DNA of 64,000 nt from Soehngenia sp. Lineage in GTDB: Bacteria > Bacillota > Clostridia > Tissierellales > Tissierellaceae. The position numbers were made by a program, and so were the translations under genes. The stretch is taken from assembly GCA_024637045.1 (NCBI GenBank), contig JAGXFX010000004.1:62001-126000 (forward strand), in the 5' to 3' direction. This document shows positions 17,934-26,343 of the stretch, piece by piece. The first letter of the stretch is position 1. Each line of letters starts with the position of its first letter. The notes beneath the pieces were generated by a model, which ran no database searches, was not told where the DNA came from, and worked only from the letters and a program-made list of their open reading frames with translations.

Positions 17934-18872
17934 ATGGCTTTTAAACAAATGATGGAATATATGGAAAATGAAATGAAATTTCCAACAAGGGATAGGTATG
18001 ATCTGCCTACATCTACTAAGACTTTTGAAGGTGGAGCTCATTATAGAATGGAAATCACAGGGATTGAAAGTGCTAACAACTTTGCAAACCTTGTCAAGGA
18101 GATTGACAAGCAAAAGGCTGTAATACACAGAGTAATAGGTCTGGTAGGCGGTTCAGCATTGATAGAAAAGGCTGAGTTGAAAGAATATGCACAGATAGCC
18201 GCTGATGCAAAAATTGAAGCCCTGGTAAACCCAATGGCTTCAAGATCATGGGACGGAGGAAAACAATACGTAACTCCAGAAGGAAATGTTTCAGGAATGA
18301 GACTTAGAGGTCAGGACAACATGCGTCTGTGGCTAAAGGAATTTGATCGATGCTTAAATGCAGGAATCAGAGGATTCTTGATCACTGATGAAAGTGTACT
18401 TTATTTGGTAGTAAAAATGAGAGCAGCAGGACTAATACCTGCTGAGACCAAGTTCAAGGTTTCTGTATTCGCGGGTCATGGCAATGCAGTAGCTGGTAAG
18501 ATGCTTGAAGATATGGGAGCAGATAGTTTTAACCCCTTGGCTGATCTTACGCTTCCAATGTTTTCCGCAATAAGAAGTACAACATCTATTCCAATGGATG
18601 TATATATGAGTCTTGTCGATTCAATGGGTAATATTCAAAGACATGTTGATTCAGATGAGATAGCAAGAATATGTGCTCCAGTCTACTTTAAGTTTGAGCC
18701 TGGAAAGAATGAAATGGATATCTATAATGCTTGGCATGATGATGAGCCATTGGATAGACTGATACCAATTAAGGTACGTATGGCAAAGATCGCTAAGGAA
18801 TGGTGCGATGAAAGTGAAACTGAATTAGTGTTCAATGATTATAAAGAAGATTTATCAATTCCAAAACCATAA
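17934..18872 (+). CDS. Unknown conserved protein, probably barrel-shaped enzyme
   Basis: The 312-residue soluble protein has no signal or membrane helix. Alternating strands and helices suggest a TIM-type barrel: VIHRVIGLVGGSALIE (~63-78), ALVNPMASRSWDGG (~98-111), GIRGFLITDESVLY (~144-157), TKFKVSVFAGHGNAVAGKML (~172-191), DSFNPLADLTLPMF (~197-210), SIPMDVYMSLVD (~220) and PVYFKFEPG (~248). The conserved-looking polar residues at strand ends suit an active site. I considered a U32-peptidase-like relation but cannot support it. It lies 68 bases after panB with a strong AGGAGG site and 14 bases before the GDH-like gene, so it is very likely part of the same pathway. Confidence 0.55.
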   Translation: MAFKQMMEYMENEMKFPTRDRYDLPTSTKTFEGGAHYRMEITGIESANNFANLVKEIDKQKAVIHRVIGLVGGSALIEKAELKEYAQIAADAKIEALVNPMASRSWDGGKQYVTPEGNVSGMRLRGQDNMRLWLKEFDRCLNAGIRGFLITDESVLYLVVKMRAAGLIPAETKFKVSVFAGHGNAVAGKMLEDMGADSFNPLADLTLPMFSAIRSTTSIPMDVYMSLVDSMGNIQRHVDSDEIARICAPVYFKFEPGKNEMDIYNAWHDDEPLDRLIPIKVRMAKIAKEWCDESETELVFNDYKEDLSIPKP

Positions 18873-18886
18873 AGGTAGGTGTTAAA

Positions 18887-20122
18887 ATGAGTAATAATCC
18901 TTTCGAAACAGCTTTGTCTACATTAAAGGAAGCTAGTGAAATGGCAAACCTTGATCCAAATGTAGTAAAGTATTTGTCAAAGCCAAAAAGAATCTTCCAA
19001 TTCACAATCCCAATGAGGATGGATAATGGAGATTACGAAATATTTGATGCATACAGAGTTCATTACAATGACGCTTTGGGACAGGTTAAAAATGGAATGA
19101 GATTTGTTCCCGACCTGGATCTTGATATTGTCAAGGCGCTTGGATTCTGGATGACAATAAAGCACGCAGTTGCAGGAATTCCTGCAGGTGGCGGAAAAGG
19201 TGGAATTAAAGTAGACCCCCACAAACTTTCCGAAGGAGAACTCGAAAGAATCTCCAGAGCATTTATAAGAAAACTTCCGGTAAAAGGAGCCTGGGTAGAT
19301 GTACCTGGTGCTGATATCGGTACAAGTGCCAAGACAATGGCTTGGATGCTTGATGAATATGAAGAAATCAATGGTTTCCACAGCCCAGCTGCAATCAATG
19401 ATAAACCTGCAGAAACTAACGGAACCCTTGGAAGTATGGAAGCAACAGGTACTGGTGCATTCTATGTAGCAATGGAAGTAATGAAGGATAATGATATTCC
19501 TAAAGGTGCAACAATTGCAATGCAAGGATTCGGTAATGTTGGAAGAATTGCTGCAAGATTGCTGCATGACCAAGGCTATAAGGTTGTAGGTGTAGCTGAT
19601 CTTACCGGTGGTGTGTACAACGCAAATGGAATAGATATTCCAAAGCTTGAGGAATATGTAGCCGAGAACAAGAAGATTGAAGGCTTCCCTTGCGAAAAGA
19701 CACTTGATGTAAACAACGTCCTTGAACTTGATGTTGACATCTTAATGCCAGCAGCAGTTCAGAGTGTAATACATGAGAAAAATGCAGATAATATCAAGGC
19801 TAAAGTAATTATGGAATGTGCAAACGGTCCTGTAACTCCAGAAGCAGAAAAAATGTTGGAGAAAAAAGGAGTTCTAATAGTTCCTGACGTTCTTACAAAC
19901 TGTGGAAGTGCAATAGTTTGTTCATTTGAAAGAACACAGGGTTTGACTGATGATTACTGGGAGCTTGACAAGGTAAACGATAAGCTTAAGGAGCAAATTA
20001 CAAAAGCATATAAAAATACTGTTGAGACTGCAAAAAATGAAAATTCATCAATGCGTAATGCAGCGTGGATCAACGCTCTTAGAAAACTCGAAAGATCAAT
20101 GAAAGCTCGAGGCTGGGTATAA
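18887..20122 (+). CDS. Glu/Leu/Phe/Val dehydrogenase family enzyme
   Basis: The 411-residue protein has the two-domain amino-acid dehydrogenase layout. The substrate domain shows GIPAGGGKGGIKVDPHKLS (~101-119) and WVDVPGADIGTSAKTMAWMLDEY (~138-160). The Rossmann domain begins at IAMQGFGNVGRIAARLLHDQGYKVVGVAD (~207-235), and the C-terminus has VPDVLTNCGSAIVCSFE. It oxidatively deaminates an amino acid with NAD(P). The usual GRxxATGRG segment reads GSMEATGTG here, a departure that may mark a different substrate from glutamate. It directly follows the unknown barrel gene and precedes the IclR gene. Confidence 0.85.
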   Translation: MSNNPFETALSTLKEASEMANLDPNVVKYLSKPKRIFQFTIPMRMDNGDYEIFDAYRVHYNDALGQVKNGMRFVPDLDLDIVKALGFWMTIKHAVAGIPAGGGKGGIKVDPHKLSEGELERISRAFIRKLPVKGAWVDVPGADIGTSAKTMAWMLDEYEEINGFHSPAAINDKPAETNGTLGSMEATGTGAFYVAMEVMKDNDIPKGATIAMQGFGNVGRIAARLLHDQGYKVVGVADLTGGVYNANGIDIPKLEEYVAENKKIEGFPCEKTLDVNNVLELDVDILMPAAVQSVIHEKNADNIKAKVIMECANGPVTPEAEKMLEKKGVLIVPDVLTNCGSAIVCSFERTQGLTDDYWELDKVNDKLKEQITKAYKNTVETAKNENSSMRNAAWINALRKLERSMKARGWV

Positions 20123-20235
20123 AATGAAAATGGAATAGGCTTTCTGAGTAGGAATGCCTTTTTCCAGCCCTAGTTCTTTGATACAATGAACCTATACAGT
20201 GATGTATACGAAGAATTCTGGAAAGGGTGAAAAAA

Positions 20236-21057
20236 ATGGAACCAAATAAATCCCAGCATACGCCGAAATACCCCGTTCTGACAATAGATAAAGCTTTGGA
20301 AGTAATGGAGATATTGGCAGAGGAAGGCTATCAAGAAGGAATGGGAGTCAGCGAGCTCAGCTCAAAATTGGATATTGGAAAAAGCACAGTACACCGAATA
20401 TTGGATACATTGGCAGCGAGAAACTATCTGGAACAGGATCATGATACCAAAAAATATCGGTTGGGATGGCGGTTATTTGAAATTGGGAATGTGATTCCTC
20501 AACAGCGAAATCTTTATAACTTTGACATAGGAATCCTGCAAAATCTATGTAACCAGTATCAGGAAACAGTAAATTTAGGAGTACGAGTTGATGACAGCGT
20601 TGTCACCATTTCTAAAGTAACAGCAAAGGCAAGTCTTGTTGCCAATTTGCAAATCGGCGCAAGAGAACCTCTTCATGCAACTGCAATGGGGAAGGCTTTG
20701 ATATCGGATATGACTAGGGAAGAAGTAATTGGAATATTAGGAGAAGGCCCATACAGTAGTTTCACCAGCTTTACCATTACAGATATTGATAAATTGATGG
20801 AGGAATTACGCAAAATCAGGAAACAGGGATTCAGCATGGATGACGAAGAAGTTGCACCAGGACTTACCTGTATCGCGATGCCTGTAAGAAATTTTGACAA
20901 TGAAATTGTAGCAGCAATCAGCGTAAGCGGGGCAAGCATCCGACAAACCTACAGCAAAATTGATCAAATCAAGGTAGGGTTGAAGGAAGCGACAGACAAA
21001 CTATCATATTTCCTGGGTTGGGAAGGTATAGTACCAGATGTCTCAGAAACAAAGTAA
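20236..21057 (+). CDS. IclR-family transcriptional regulator
   Basis: The 273-residue protein starts at ATG 20236, downstream of GAAAGGG; an in-frame GTG at 20227 is less likely. The winged helix is visible at ALEVMEILAEEGYQEGMGVSELSSKLDIGKSTVHRILDTLAARNYLEQD (~20-68). The effector domain follows, with LHATAMGKALISDM (~152) and GFSMDDEEVAPGLTCIAMPVRN (~195-217) typical of IclR. Such proteins sense small carboxylates or aromatic acids. It sits in the middle of the catabolic locus, and GTTCC-type palindromes precede panB, so it is the likely local regulator. Its 3' end overlaps the frame of the next M20 gene. Confidence 0.9.
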   Translation: MEPNKSQHTPKYPVLTIDKALEVMEILAEEGYQEGMGVSELSSKLDIGKSTVHRILDTLAARNYLEQDHDTKKYRLGWRLFEIGNVIPQQRNLYNFDIGILQNLCNQYQETVNLGVRVDDSVVTISKVTAKASLVANLQIGAREPLHATAMGKALISDMTREEVIGILGEGPYSSFTSFTITDIDKLMEELRKIRKQGFSMDDEEVAPGLTCIAMPVRNFDNEIVAAISVSGASIRQTYSKIDQIKVGLKEATDKLSYFLGWEGIVPDVSETK

Positions 21058-21085
21058 AGTCACAGTAAGGGAGCTGACTTTAGAA

Positions 21086-22264
21086 ATGGATTGGATCACG
21101 GAACAAAGTGAGGATTTACAGAATGAGCTTATTGAGCTAAGAAGAGACTTTCATGCTCATCCGGAACTAGGGTTTGAAGAGCATCAAACCAGCAAAAAAG
21201 TTGAAGAGTACCTTCAAAGCCTCGGGCTCCAAACGGAGCGAGTAGCAAAAACCGGAGTGGTTGCAATGATCGAAGGAGCAGAAAATGGACCAGTTTTGAT
21301 GCTTAGGGCAGATATGGATGCATTGCCCATACAAGAAGAAAACACAGTAGAATATGCTTCGAAGAATCCCGGTGTTATGCATGCATGTGGACATGATGCC
21401 CATATGTCGATGCTCATGGGAGCAGCAAAAATATTATCAAAGAACAAAGAGTTGATCAAGGGTAAAATTAAATTGGTATTTCAACCAAATGAAGAAAATG
21501 CAGGAGCCTTGCCGATGATTGAAGACGGGGTTCTGGATAAACCCAAAGTTGATGCAGCAGTGGGAGTACATATTTGGACACCATTGCCATCAGGGGTCGT
21601 GGGGATATCATCCGGGGGAGTCATGTCTGGATTGTATATTTTCGAGATCAAAGTAAAGGGCTACGGAGGACACTCAGGTTATCCTGAAACTGCAATAGAC
21701 CCTGTAATAGCAGCATCTGATATTGTATTATCTGCACAGAGAATTCAGACTCGAGAGATCAGCAGCATGAAACCAATGACAATGATCTTTGGACAGATCA
21801 ATGGAGGAACAAAGGCAAATATAATACCCGATGAGGTTGTTTTGGAGGGCTCAATCAGAACATTGTACGATGACTCAGGCGATCCGCCCATTTATCGTTT
21901 GGAAAGATTGGCCAGAGATGTATCAAAAACTCACGGATGTGAGTGTGAAGTATCATGGATCAGAGAAAACATTCCTCTTATCAATGATGAGAGAATGGCT
22001 GAACATATGAAAAAAACAGCAACTGAAGTTGTTGGAGCTGATAAGGTAATTCCATATTCAACCATGGCAAGTGAGGACTTTTCGGAGTTTACTGCCAGAA
22101 TACCTGGAGTTTTTCTCTTCCTGGGTACGGGAAACGAGGAAATTGGAACAAATTTTCCACATCATAATCCAAGATTCAATATTGATGAGTCGGTGTTGCA
22201 TTTGGGAGTGGAGTTGTTTGTCAGGGGAAGCCTTCAGTATTTGGAAAATAGTACCAATAATTAA
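21086..22264 (+). CDS. M20-family amidohydrolase, second copy
   Basis: The protein has 392 residues from ATG 21086, the start that lines up with its paralogue at 15409; an in-frame ATG at 21038 overlapping iclR is the alternative. M20D motifs are LRRDFHAHPELGFEEHQTS (~18-36), LRADMDALPIQEENT (~75), MHACGHDAHMSMLMGAA (~98), VFQPNEENAGALPMIEDG (~130) and GYGGHSGYPETAIDPV (~195). The C-terminal metal ligand is in FPHHNPRFNIDESVLHLG. It is similar to the first copy throughout but not identical, which suggests related N-acyl or amide substrates. It sits directly upstream of the TRAP transporter genes. Confidence 0.87.
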   Translation: MDWITEQSEDLQNELIELRRDFHAHPELGFEEHQTSKKVEEYLQSLGLQTERVAKTGVVAMIEGAENGPVLMLRADMDALPIQEENTVEYASKNPGVMHACGHDAHMSMLMGAAKILSKNKELIKGKIKLVFQPNEENAGALPMIEDGVLDKPKVDAAVGVHIWTPLPSGVVGISSGGVMSGLYIFEIKVKGYGGHSGYPETAIDPVIAASDIVLSAQRIQTREISSMKPMTMIFGQINGGTKANIIPDEVVLEGSIRTLYDDSGDPPIYRLERLARDVSKTHGCECEVSWIRENIPLINDERMAEHMKKTATEVVGADKVIPYSTMASEDFSEFTARIPGVFLFLGTGNEEIGTNFPHHNPRFNIDESVLHLGVELFVRGSLQYLENSTNN

Positions 22265-22351
22265 CAGAACATTACAAATAGTCGCAATATACCCAAAACA
22301 TAGAAATAGACAAAGTATGTTGTAATCCAAAACTCAAAGGAGGAAAGCAGG

Positions 22352-23503
22352 ATGAAAAAAAGTAACAAGAAGTTACTAATGTTATTGTTAGGTCTGATGT
22401 TGATGGGGATGCTATTGCTAGTAGGATGCGGTGGCACAGAAGAGCCAGCACCAGCTGAAGAGCCAGCACCAGCTGAAGAGCCAGCAGAAGAAACAGGTGA
22501 AGAAACTGAAGCCACATTAGGCGATCTTATTGATCAGCCACTAATGCCAAGACTTGCATCTGAGGAAATCGAAGGCGACTTTATGACAGTTTGGGCAAAT
22601 AACTATGGAGATCACATGAGAGAAGTTACAGATGGCAAGTATGACCTTGATGTTTATCCATATGGTACTCTTGGAGATACAAGAGATATCAATGAATTAG
22701 CGCAGCTAGGGGTAGTAGAGTATGTATTCTCTGACTATGCATGGATAAGTTCATTTGTCCCTGAAGCTCAGGTACTGGCACTGCATTATATTTGGCCAGA
22801 AGAGCGTGCACCTGAAACACTTGAGTGGGTAATGAAAAACGGAGAGTTTATGGGAGTTCTTGAGGAAGCATTCAGAAGAAACGGACTAGTGCCACTTGGA
22901 GTTCTTTTTGAAGGATGGCAGACAATTACTTCAAACAAGCCAATTGAAACTGTAGATGATATGAATGGATTTAAAGTAAGAATAATGGGATCGGCACTAT
23001 TGACTCAAAACTACCTGTCATACGGAGCAGACCCAACACCAATGGCTTATGGTGAGATATATGGAGGATTGCAGACAAATCTTATAGATGGACAGATTAA
23101 CCCGATATTTGCAATAAAGAGTATGAATTTCTACGAAGTTCAGGATTATTTCACACAAATTTATGCTGAGCCTTTCATTGGAATTCCAACTGTAAATATG
23201 CAATACTTTGATTCACTTCCAGCTGAAGTGCAGCAGGAAATGAGAGACTACTGGGCTGATGCAATAATTCCTTCAGCTGAGTGGATTACTGAAAGACATG
23301 AAACAGAGCTTCAGGAAATGATGGATGAAAGACCAGAAATTGTATATCATGAAGTTACTGGAGCAGAGCTTGAAGAGTTTAAGGAAGCCGGAAGAACTGT
23401 ACATGAGGATTTCGCTGATATAGGAGGACCTCAAGGTCAAGAGATATTGGAAACACTTCTTAATGATATCGAAAATGCAAAAGCTGAATTAGGAATCGAG
23501 TAA
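22352..23503 (+). CDS. TRAP transporter solute-binding lipoprotein (DctP type)
   Basis: The 383-residue protein has a lipoprotein signal (LMGMLLLVGCGG, Cys ~26) and then a low-complexity linker of PAPAEE repeats. The mature DctP domain carries DLDVYPYGTLGDTRDINELAQLG (~92-114), ETVDDMNGFKVRIMGSALLTQNYLSYGADPTPMAYGEIYGGLQTNLIDGQINPI (~200-255) and LPAEVQQEMRDYW (~287). The central Arg in KVRIMGS is the usual carboxylate-binding position, so the ligand is likely an organic acid or acylated amino acid. It starts the TRAP triplet; a perfect palindrome follows before dctQ. Confidence 0.9.
   Translation: MKKSNKKLLMLLLGLMLMGMLLLVGCGGTEEPAPAEEPAPAEEPAEETGEETEATLGDLIDQPLMPRLASEEIEGDFMTVWANNYGDHMREVTDGKYDLDVYPYGTLGDTRDINELAQLGVVEYVFSDYAWISSFVPEAQVLALHYIWPEERAPETLEWVMKNGEFMGVLEEAFRRNGLVPLGVLFEGWQTITSNKPIETVDDMNGFKVRIMGSALLTQNYLSYGADPTPMAYGEIYGGLQTNLIDGQINPIFAIKSMNFYEVQDYFTQIYAEPFIGIPTVNMQYFDSLPAEVQQEMRDYWADAIIPSAEWITERHETELQEMMDERPEIVYHEVTGAELEEFKEAGRTVHEDFADIGGPQGQEILETLLNDIENAKAELGIE
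22440..22490 (+). repeat. 18-bp tandem repeat in the lipoprotein linker
   Basis: About two and a half copies of a unit containing GAAGAGCCAGCACCAGCT encode the Pro-Ala-Glu linker just after the lipidated Cys. Confidence 0.8.
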
Positions 23504-23524
23504 TCATAAGAGGATATGAAATTT

Positions 23525-23556
23525 CTGCAACCACCTAGGTGGTTGCAGAGATTTTA
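23525..23556 (+). terminator. Perfect 12-bp palindrome between dctP and dctQ (attenuator-like)
   Basis: CTGCAACCACCT (23525-23536) is followed without a loop gap by AGGTGGTTGCAG (23537-23548), then AGATTTTAG. It may partly stop transcription or protect the dctP mRNA 3' end, giving more binding protein than permease. Confidence 0.6.
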
Positions 23557-23571
23557 GAAAGGAGTGTTGAT

Positions 23572-24240
23572 ATGAAGGATAAAGGATCATCCGGACTCTT
23601 GTATATTTATGAAAAATTTGAAGATTTTGTTGAGCGATTTGAAGTCTTTATGCTTTCAATATCTGTATTTGCAATGGCTAGCCTGGTAATAGCAAATGTT
23701 ATTGCAAGGACTTTCTACCGAAGTATGTATTTTGCTGAAGAACTGACAGAACTTTTCACCATGCTTATAACTTTTGTCGGAGTAAGCTATGGAGTTCGAA
23801 AAGCAAGACATATTCGTATGGGAGCTTTTTTCGATGCAGTACCTTATAAGGTTCAGAAGGTTATGATTTTCATAATCTCAGGAGTAAGTGCGGTTGTAAT
23901 GTTTTTATTGGCAAGCTACTCTTATTCATATATGGATTCTGCAAGGGTAATGAATCATGTAACCCCGGCACTGAGAATGCCTTATTGGTTGTTCCTTGTT
24001 ATAATTCCAATCGGATTTTTCTTTGCAGGAATTCAATACGTTCGTACCATAGTGAAGAACATTGCAGAGTATGATGTATGGCTGTCACCTGAGCAACAAG
24101 GTGAATATGAAGCAGAAGAGCTTCAACATATTGCTGAAAAGTACGAGGGCATAGGTCACGAAATGTCAGGACATGCAGGTGGTTCAAAAGACCAGGAAAA
24201 AGACAATTCAGTTGATTCAAAAGATCATTATGAGACTTAG
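23572..24240 (+). CDS. TRAP transporter small membrane subunit (DctQ type)
   Basis: The 222-residue protein starts at ATG 23572 with AAAGGAGTG upstream. Four membrane helices are visible: residues ~25-45, ~60-80 with YGVRKARHIRMGAF between, ~100-120 and ~140-165. The DctQ landmark ARTFYRSMYFAEELTELFTMLITFVGVSYGVRKARHIRMG is present in the first third. A charged tail of about 55 residues extends past the last helix, longer than in most DctQ proteins. It pairs with the large DctM subunit encoded 16 bases downstream. Confidence 0.9.
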   Translation: MKDKGSSGLLYIYEKFEDFVERFEVFMLSISVFAMASLVIANVIARTFYRSMYFAEELTELFTMLITFVGVSYGVRKARHIRMGAFFDAVPYKVQKVMIFIISGVSAVVMFLLASYSYSYMDSARVMNHVTPALRMPYWLFLVIIPIGFFFAGIQYVRTIVKNIAEYDVWLSPEQQGEYEAEELQHIAEKYEGIGHEMSGHAGGSKDQEKDNSVDSKDHYET

Positions 24241-24256
24241 ATAGGGAGGTAGCCAT

Positions 24257-25534
24257 ATGTTATTATTAGTATCCACAATGATTTTCAAATTGTTATTTGG
24301 CTTTCCCTTTATGGTAACTCTTTTGGGATCGCTGATATTGTACATTACTGTTTATATGCCGAATTTTAATATGAACGTTGTTATTCAACAGGTGGTCACG
24401 GGAATTATTCCACCTTCATTGGTTGCAGTTCCAATGTTTATTCTCGCAGCAAATATCATCACAGCAGGCCAGGCTGCAAAAAGGCTTATTAGAATGACAA
24501 AAGCATTTCTAGGACATATTCCTGGGGGACTTGCGATTACCACAAACGCTGCCTGTACAATGTTTGGAGCCGTTTCAGGTTCAACACAGGCGACAGTAGC
24601 TGCCATTGGTGGAACAATGAGACCCATGCTACTTGAAGCCGGATACTCAAGTCCATTTACTCTGGCTCTTATTATAAACGCAAGTGATATAGCATTTCTT
24701 ATACCACCAAGTATAGGGTTTATAGTATACGGAGTAGTTACAGGAACTTCAGTAGGAAAACTGTTTCTTGCAGGAGTAGGACCCGGTCTTTTAATCTTTG
24801 TACTATTTTCAATTTATGCTTATATTTATTCAAAGAGAAATAATATAATCAGTCCACCAAAGGCTGATAAAAAGGAGAGAATTGATTCCATTAAGGGTGG
24901 ATTCCTTGTAATGGGATTCCCACTGATTATCATCGGTGGAATTTACGGAGGAATATTCAGCCCTACAGAAGCAGCGGCAGCATCAGTTGCCTATGCACTT
25001 ATTCTTGAAGGTCTGGTATATAAGACTATCAGATTCAGTGATATGATTGATCATTTTCTACAGACAGGTGTAATTACCGGAGTAGTATTTATTCTGGTTG
25101 GAGCAGGTAATGCGTTTTCATTCTTGTTGAGTTTTCTACGTATTCCACAGACCTACTTGCCACCATTGTTTGGTGACAATCCATCACAGTTGTATGTAAT
25201 ATTTATAATCGTTGTTGCATACTTTATAGCTTGTATGTTCGTCGACCCAATAGTTGCAATATATGTACTTAGCCCGATTTTTGCACCATATGTACTACAA
25301 ACTGGAGTAGACCCTGTACTTTTGGGTGTACTGGTAGTGTTACAGGCTGCAATTGGATCAGCAACACCACCTTTTGGATGCGACATATTCACCGCACAGC
25401 TTATATTCAGAAGGCCTTATATGGAGATTATAAGTCATACACCGCCGTTTATTTTCATACTGTTACTTGTAACGGCTCTGTTGGTTGCATTCCCACAGAT
25501 AGCATTGTTCCTGCCTAACGCAGCGATGATCTAA
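24257..25534 (+). CDS. TRAP transporter large permease subunit (DctM type)
   Basis: The 425-residue, about twelve-helix protein shows DctM signatures: IPPSLVAVPMFILAANIITAG (~50-70), GHIPGGLAITTNAACTMFGAVSGSTQATVAAIGGTM (~90-125), DIAFLIPPSIGFIVYGVVTGTSVGKLFLAGVGPG (~145-178) and GGIYGGIFSPTEAAAASVAYA (~228-248). It forms the ion-coupled (usually Na+) transport path. Na+ coupling would fit the Na+-type V-ATPase of this genome. GGAGGTAG precedes ATG 24257. Confidence 0.93.
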   Translation: MLLLVSTMIFKLLFGFPFMVTLLGSLILYITVYMPNFNMNVVIQQVVTGIIPPSLVAVPMFILAANIITAGQAAKRLIRMTKAFLGHIPGGLAITTNAACTMFGAVSGSTQATVAAIGGTMRPMLLEAGYSSPFTLALIINASDIAFLIPPSIGFIVYGVVTGTSVGKLFLAGVGPGLLIFVLFSIYAYIYSKRNNIISPPKADKKERIDSIKGGFLVMGFPLIIIGGIYGGIFSPTEAAAASVAYALILEGLVYKTIRFSDMIDHFLQTGVITGVVFILVGAGNAFSFLLSFLRIPQTYLPPLFGDNPSQLYVIFIIVVAYFIACMFVDPIVAIYVLSPIFAPYVLQTGVDPVLLGVLVVLQAAIGSATPPFGCDIFTAQLIFRRPYMEIISHTPPFIFILLLVTALLVAFPQIALFLPNAAMI

Positions 25535-25574
25535 GAAGGCTGGATGCATAAAAGCAATTCAGGAGGTGTATCGG

Positions 25575-26306
25575 ATGAAATATTACCGTAAAAAAGGACA
25601 AGTAAGCTACGGGGAGGCAATAGGAATCATACTCCTTGATAGCGAAGCTCCCTTTATTCCCGGAGACGTCGCGAATGCTACCACTTACGAGTTTCCAGTA
25701 AGATTTCAGAGGGTAGAGGGACTTACAGTCCAGAAGATGATGGACCATGATAAATCAAGTATGGAGAAGATAATGGAAGCAGCGGAATTATTGCAAAAAG
25801 AAGGGGTAAGAGCCATAACCAGCGACTGCGGTTTTATGGCTCTTTATCAAACAGAGTTAAGGGAAAGACTCCACATCCCAGTTTTTTCATCCAGTTTACT
25901 TCAGATTCCATTTATCACTCAGATAATACCTTATGGAAAGAAGATTGGAGTAATAACTGCAAACGGCAAGTCTTTGGACGAAAGTGTTATCAAGCTATGT
26001 GGTGTAGAGGATACAAGTAATCTTGTCATTGAAGGCTTGGAAGATGAACCAAACTTCTCCAGTGCGTTTCTAATTGAAGAAGGAGTATTGGATACTGAGA
26101 AGGTGGAAAAAGAAGTAGTTGACAGGGTTCTAAAATTGCAGAAGGAGAATCCGGATATTGGAGCGATTCTTCTGGAATGCAGCGTTTTGCCTGTTTATGC
26201 CGAGGCTGTTCAACGAGCAAGTGGACTTCCTGTATTTGATTTTGTTACGATGATTCGTTATGTTTTTTCTGCGGTTGTCAGAGAATCAAATGGAGGTTTC
26301 ATGTAG
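25575..26306 (+). CDS. Aspartate/glutamate-racemase-family protein
   Basis: The 243-residue protein starts at ATG 25575 after AGGAGG. It has two half-domains of the Asp/Glu/hydantoin racemase fold, each with a cysteine at the expected catalytic site: ITSDCGFMALYQ (~80) and ILLECSVLPVYA (~200). GKKIGVITANGKSLDE (~120) opens the second half. The family covers racemases, maleate isomerase and arylmalonate decarboxylase. Ectoine-use clusters of proteobacteria carry a member of this broad family (EutA). Both cysteines are kept, favouring racemase or isomerase chemistry. It lies between the TRAP genes and the M24 gene. Confidence 0.8.
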   Translation: MKYYRKKGQVSYGEAIGIILLDSEAPFIPGDVANATTYEFPVRFQRVEGLTVQKMMDHDKSSMEKIMEAAELLQKEGVRAITSDCGFMALYQTELRERLHIPVFSSSLLQIPFITQIIPYGKKIGVITANGKSLDESVIKLCGVEDTSNLVIEGLEDEPNFSSAFLIEEGVLDTEKVEKEVVDRVLKLQKENPDIGAILLECSVLPVYAEAVQRASGLPVFDFVTMIRYVFSAVVRESNGGFM

Positions 26307-26343
26307 GTTACAACTGATTAATCAAGAGGAGGGAATTATTTAT

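Noticed and set aside
22440-22490. Tandem repeat as a possible CRISPR or regulatory array
   Set aside because: The repeat is in frame, without spacers, and simply encodes a Pro-Ala-Glu linker.
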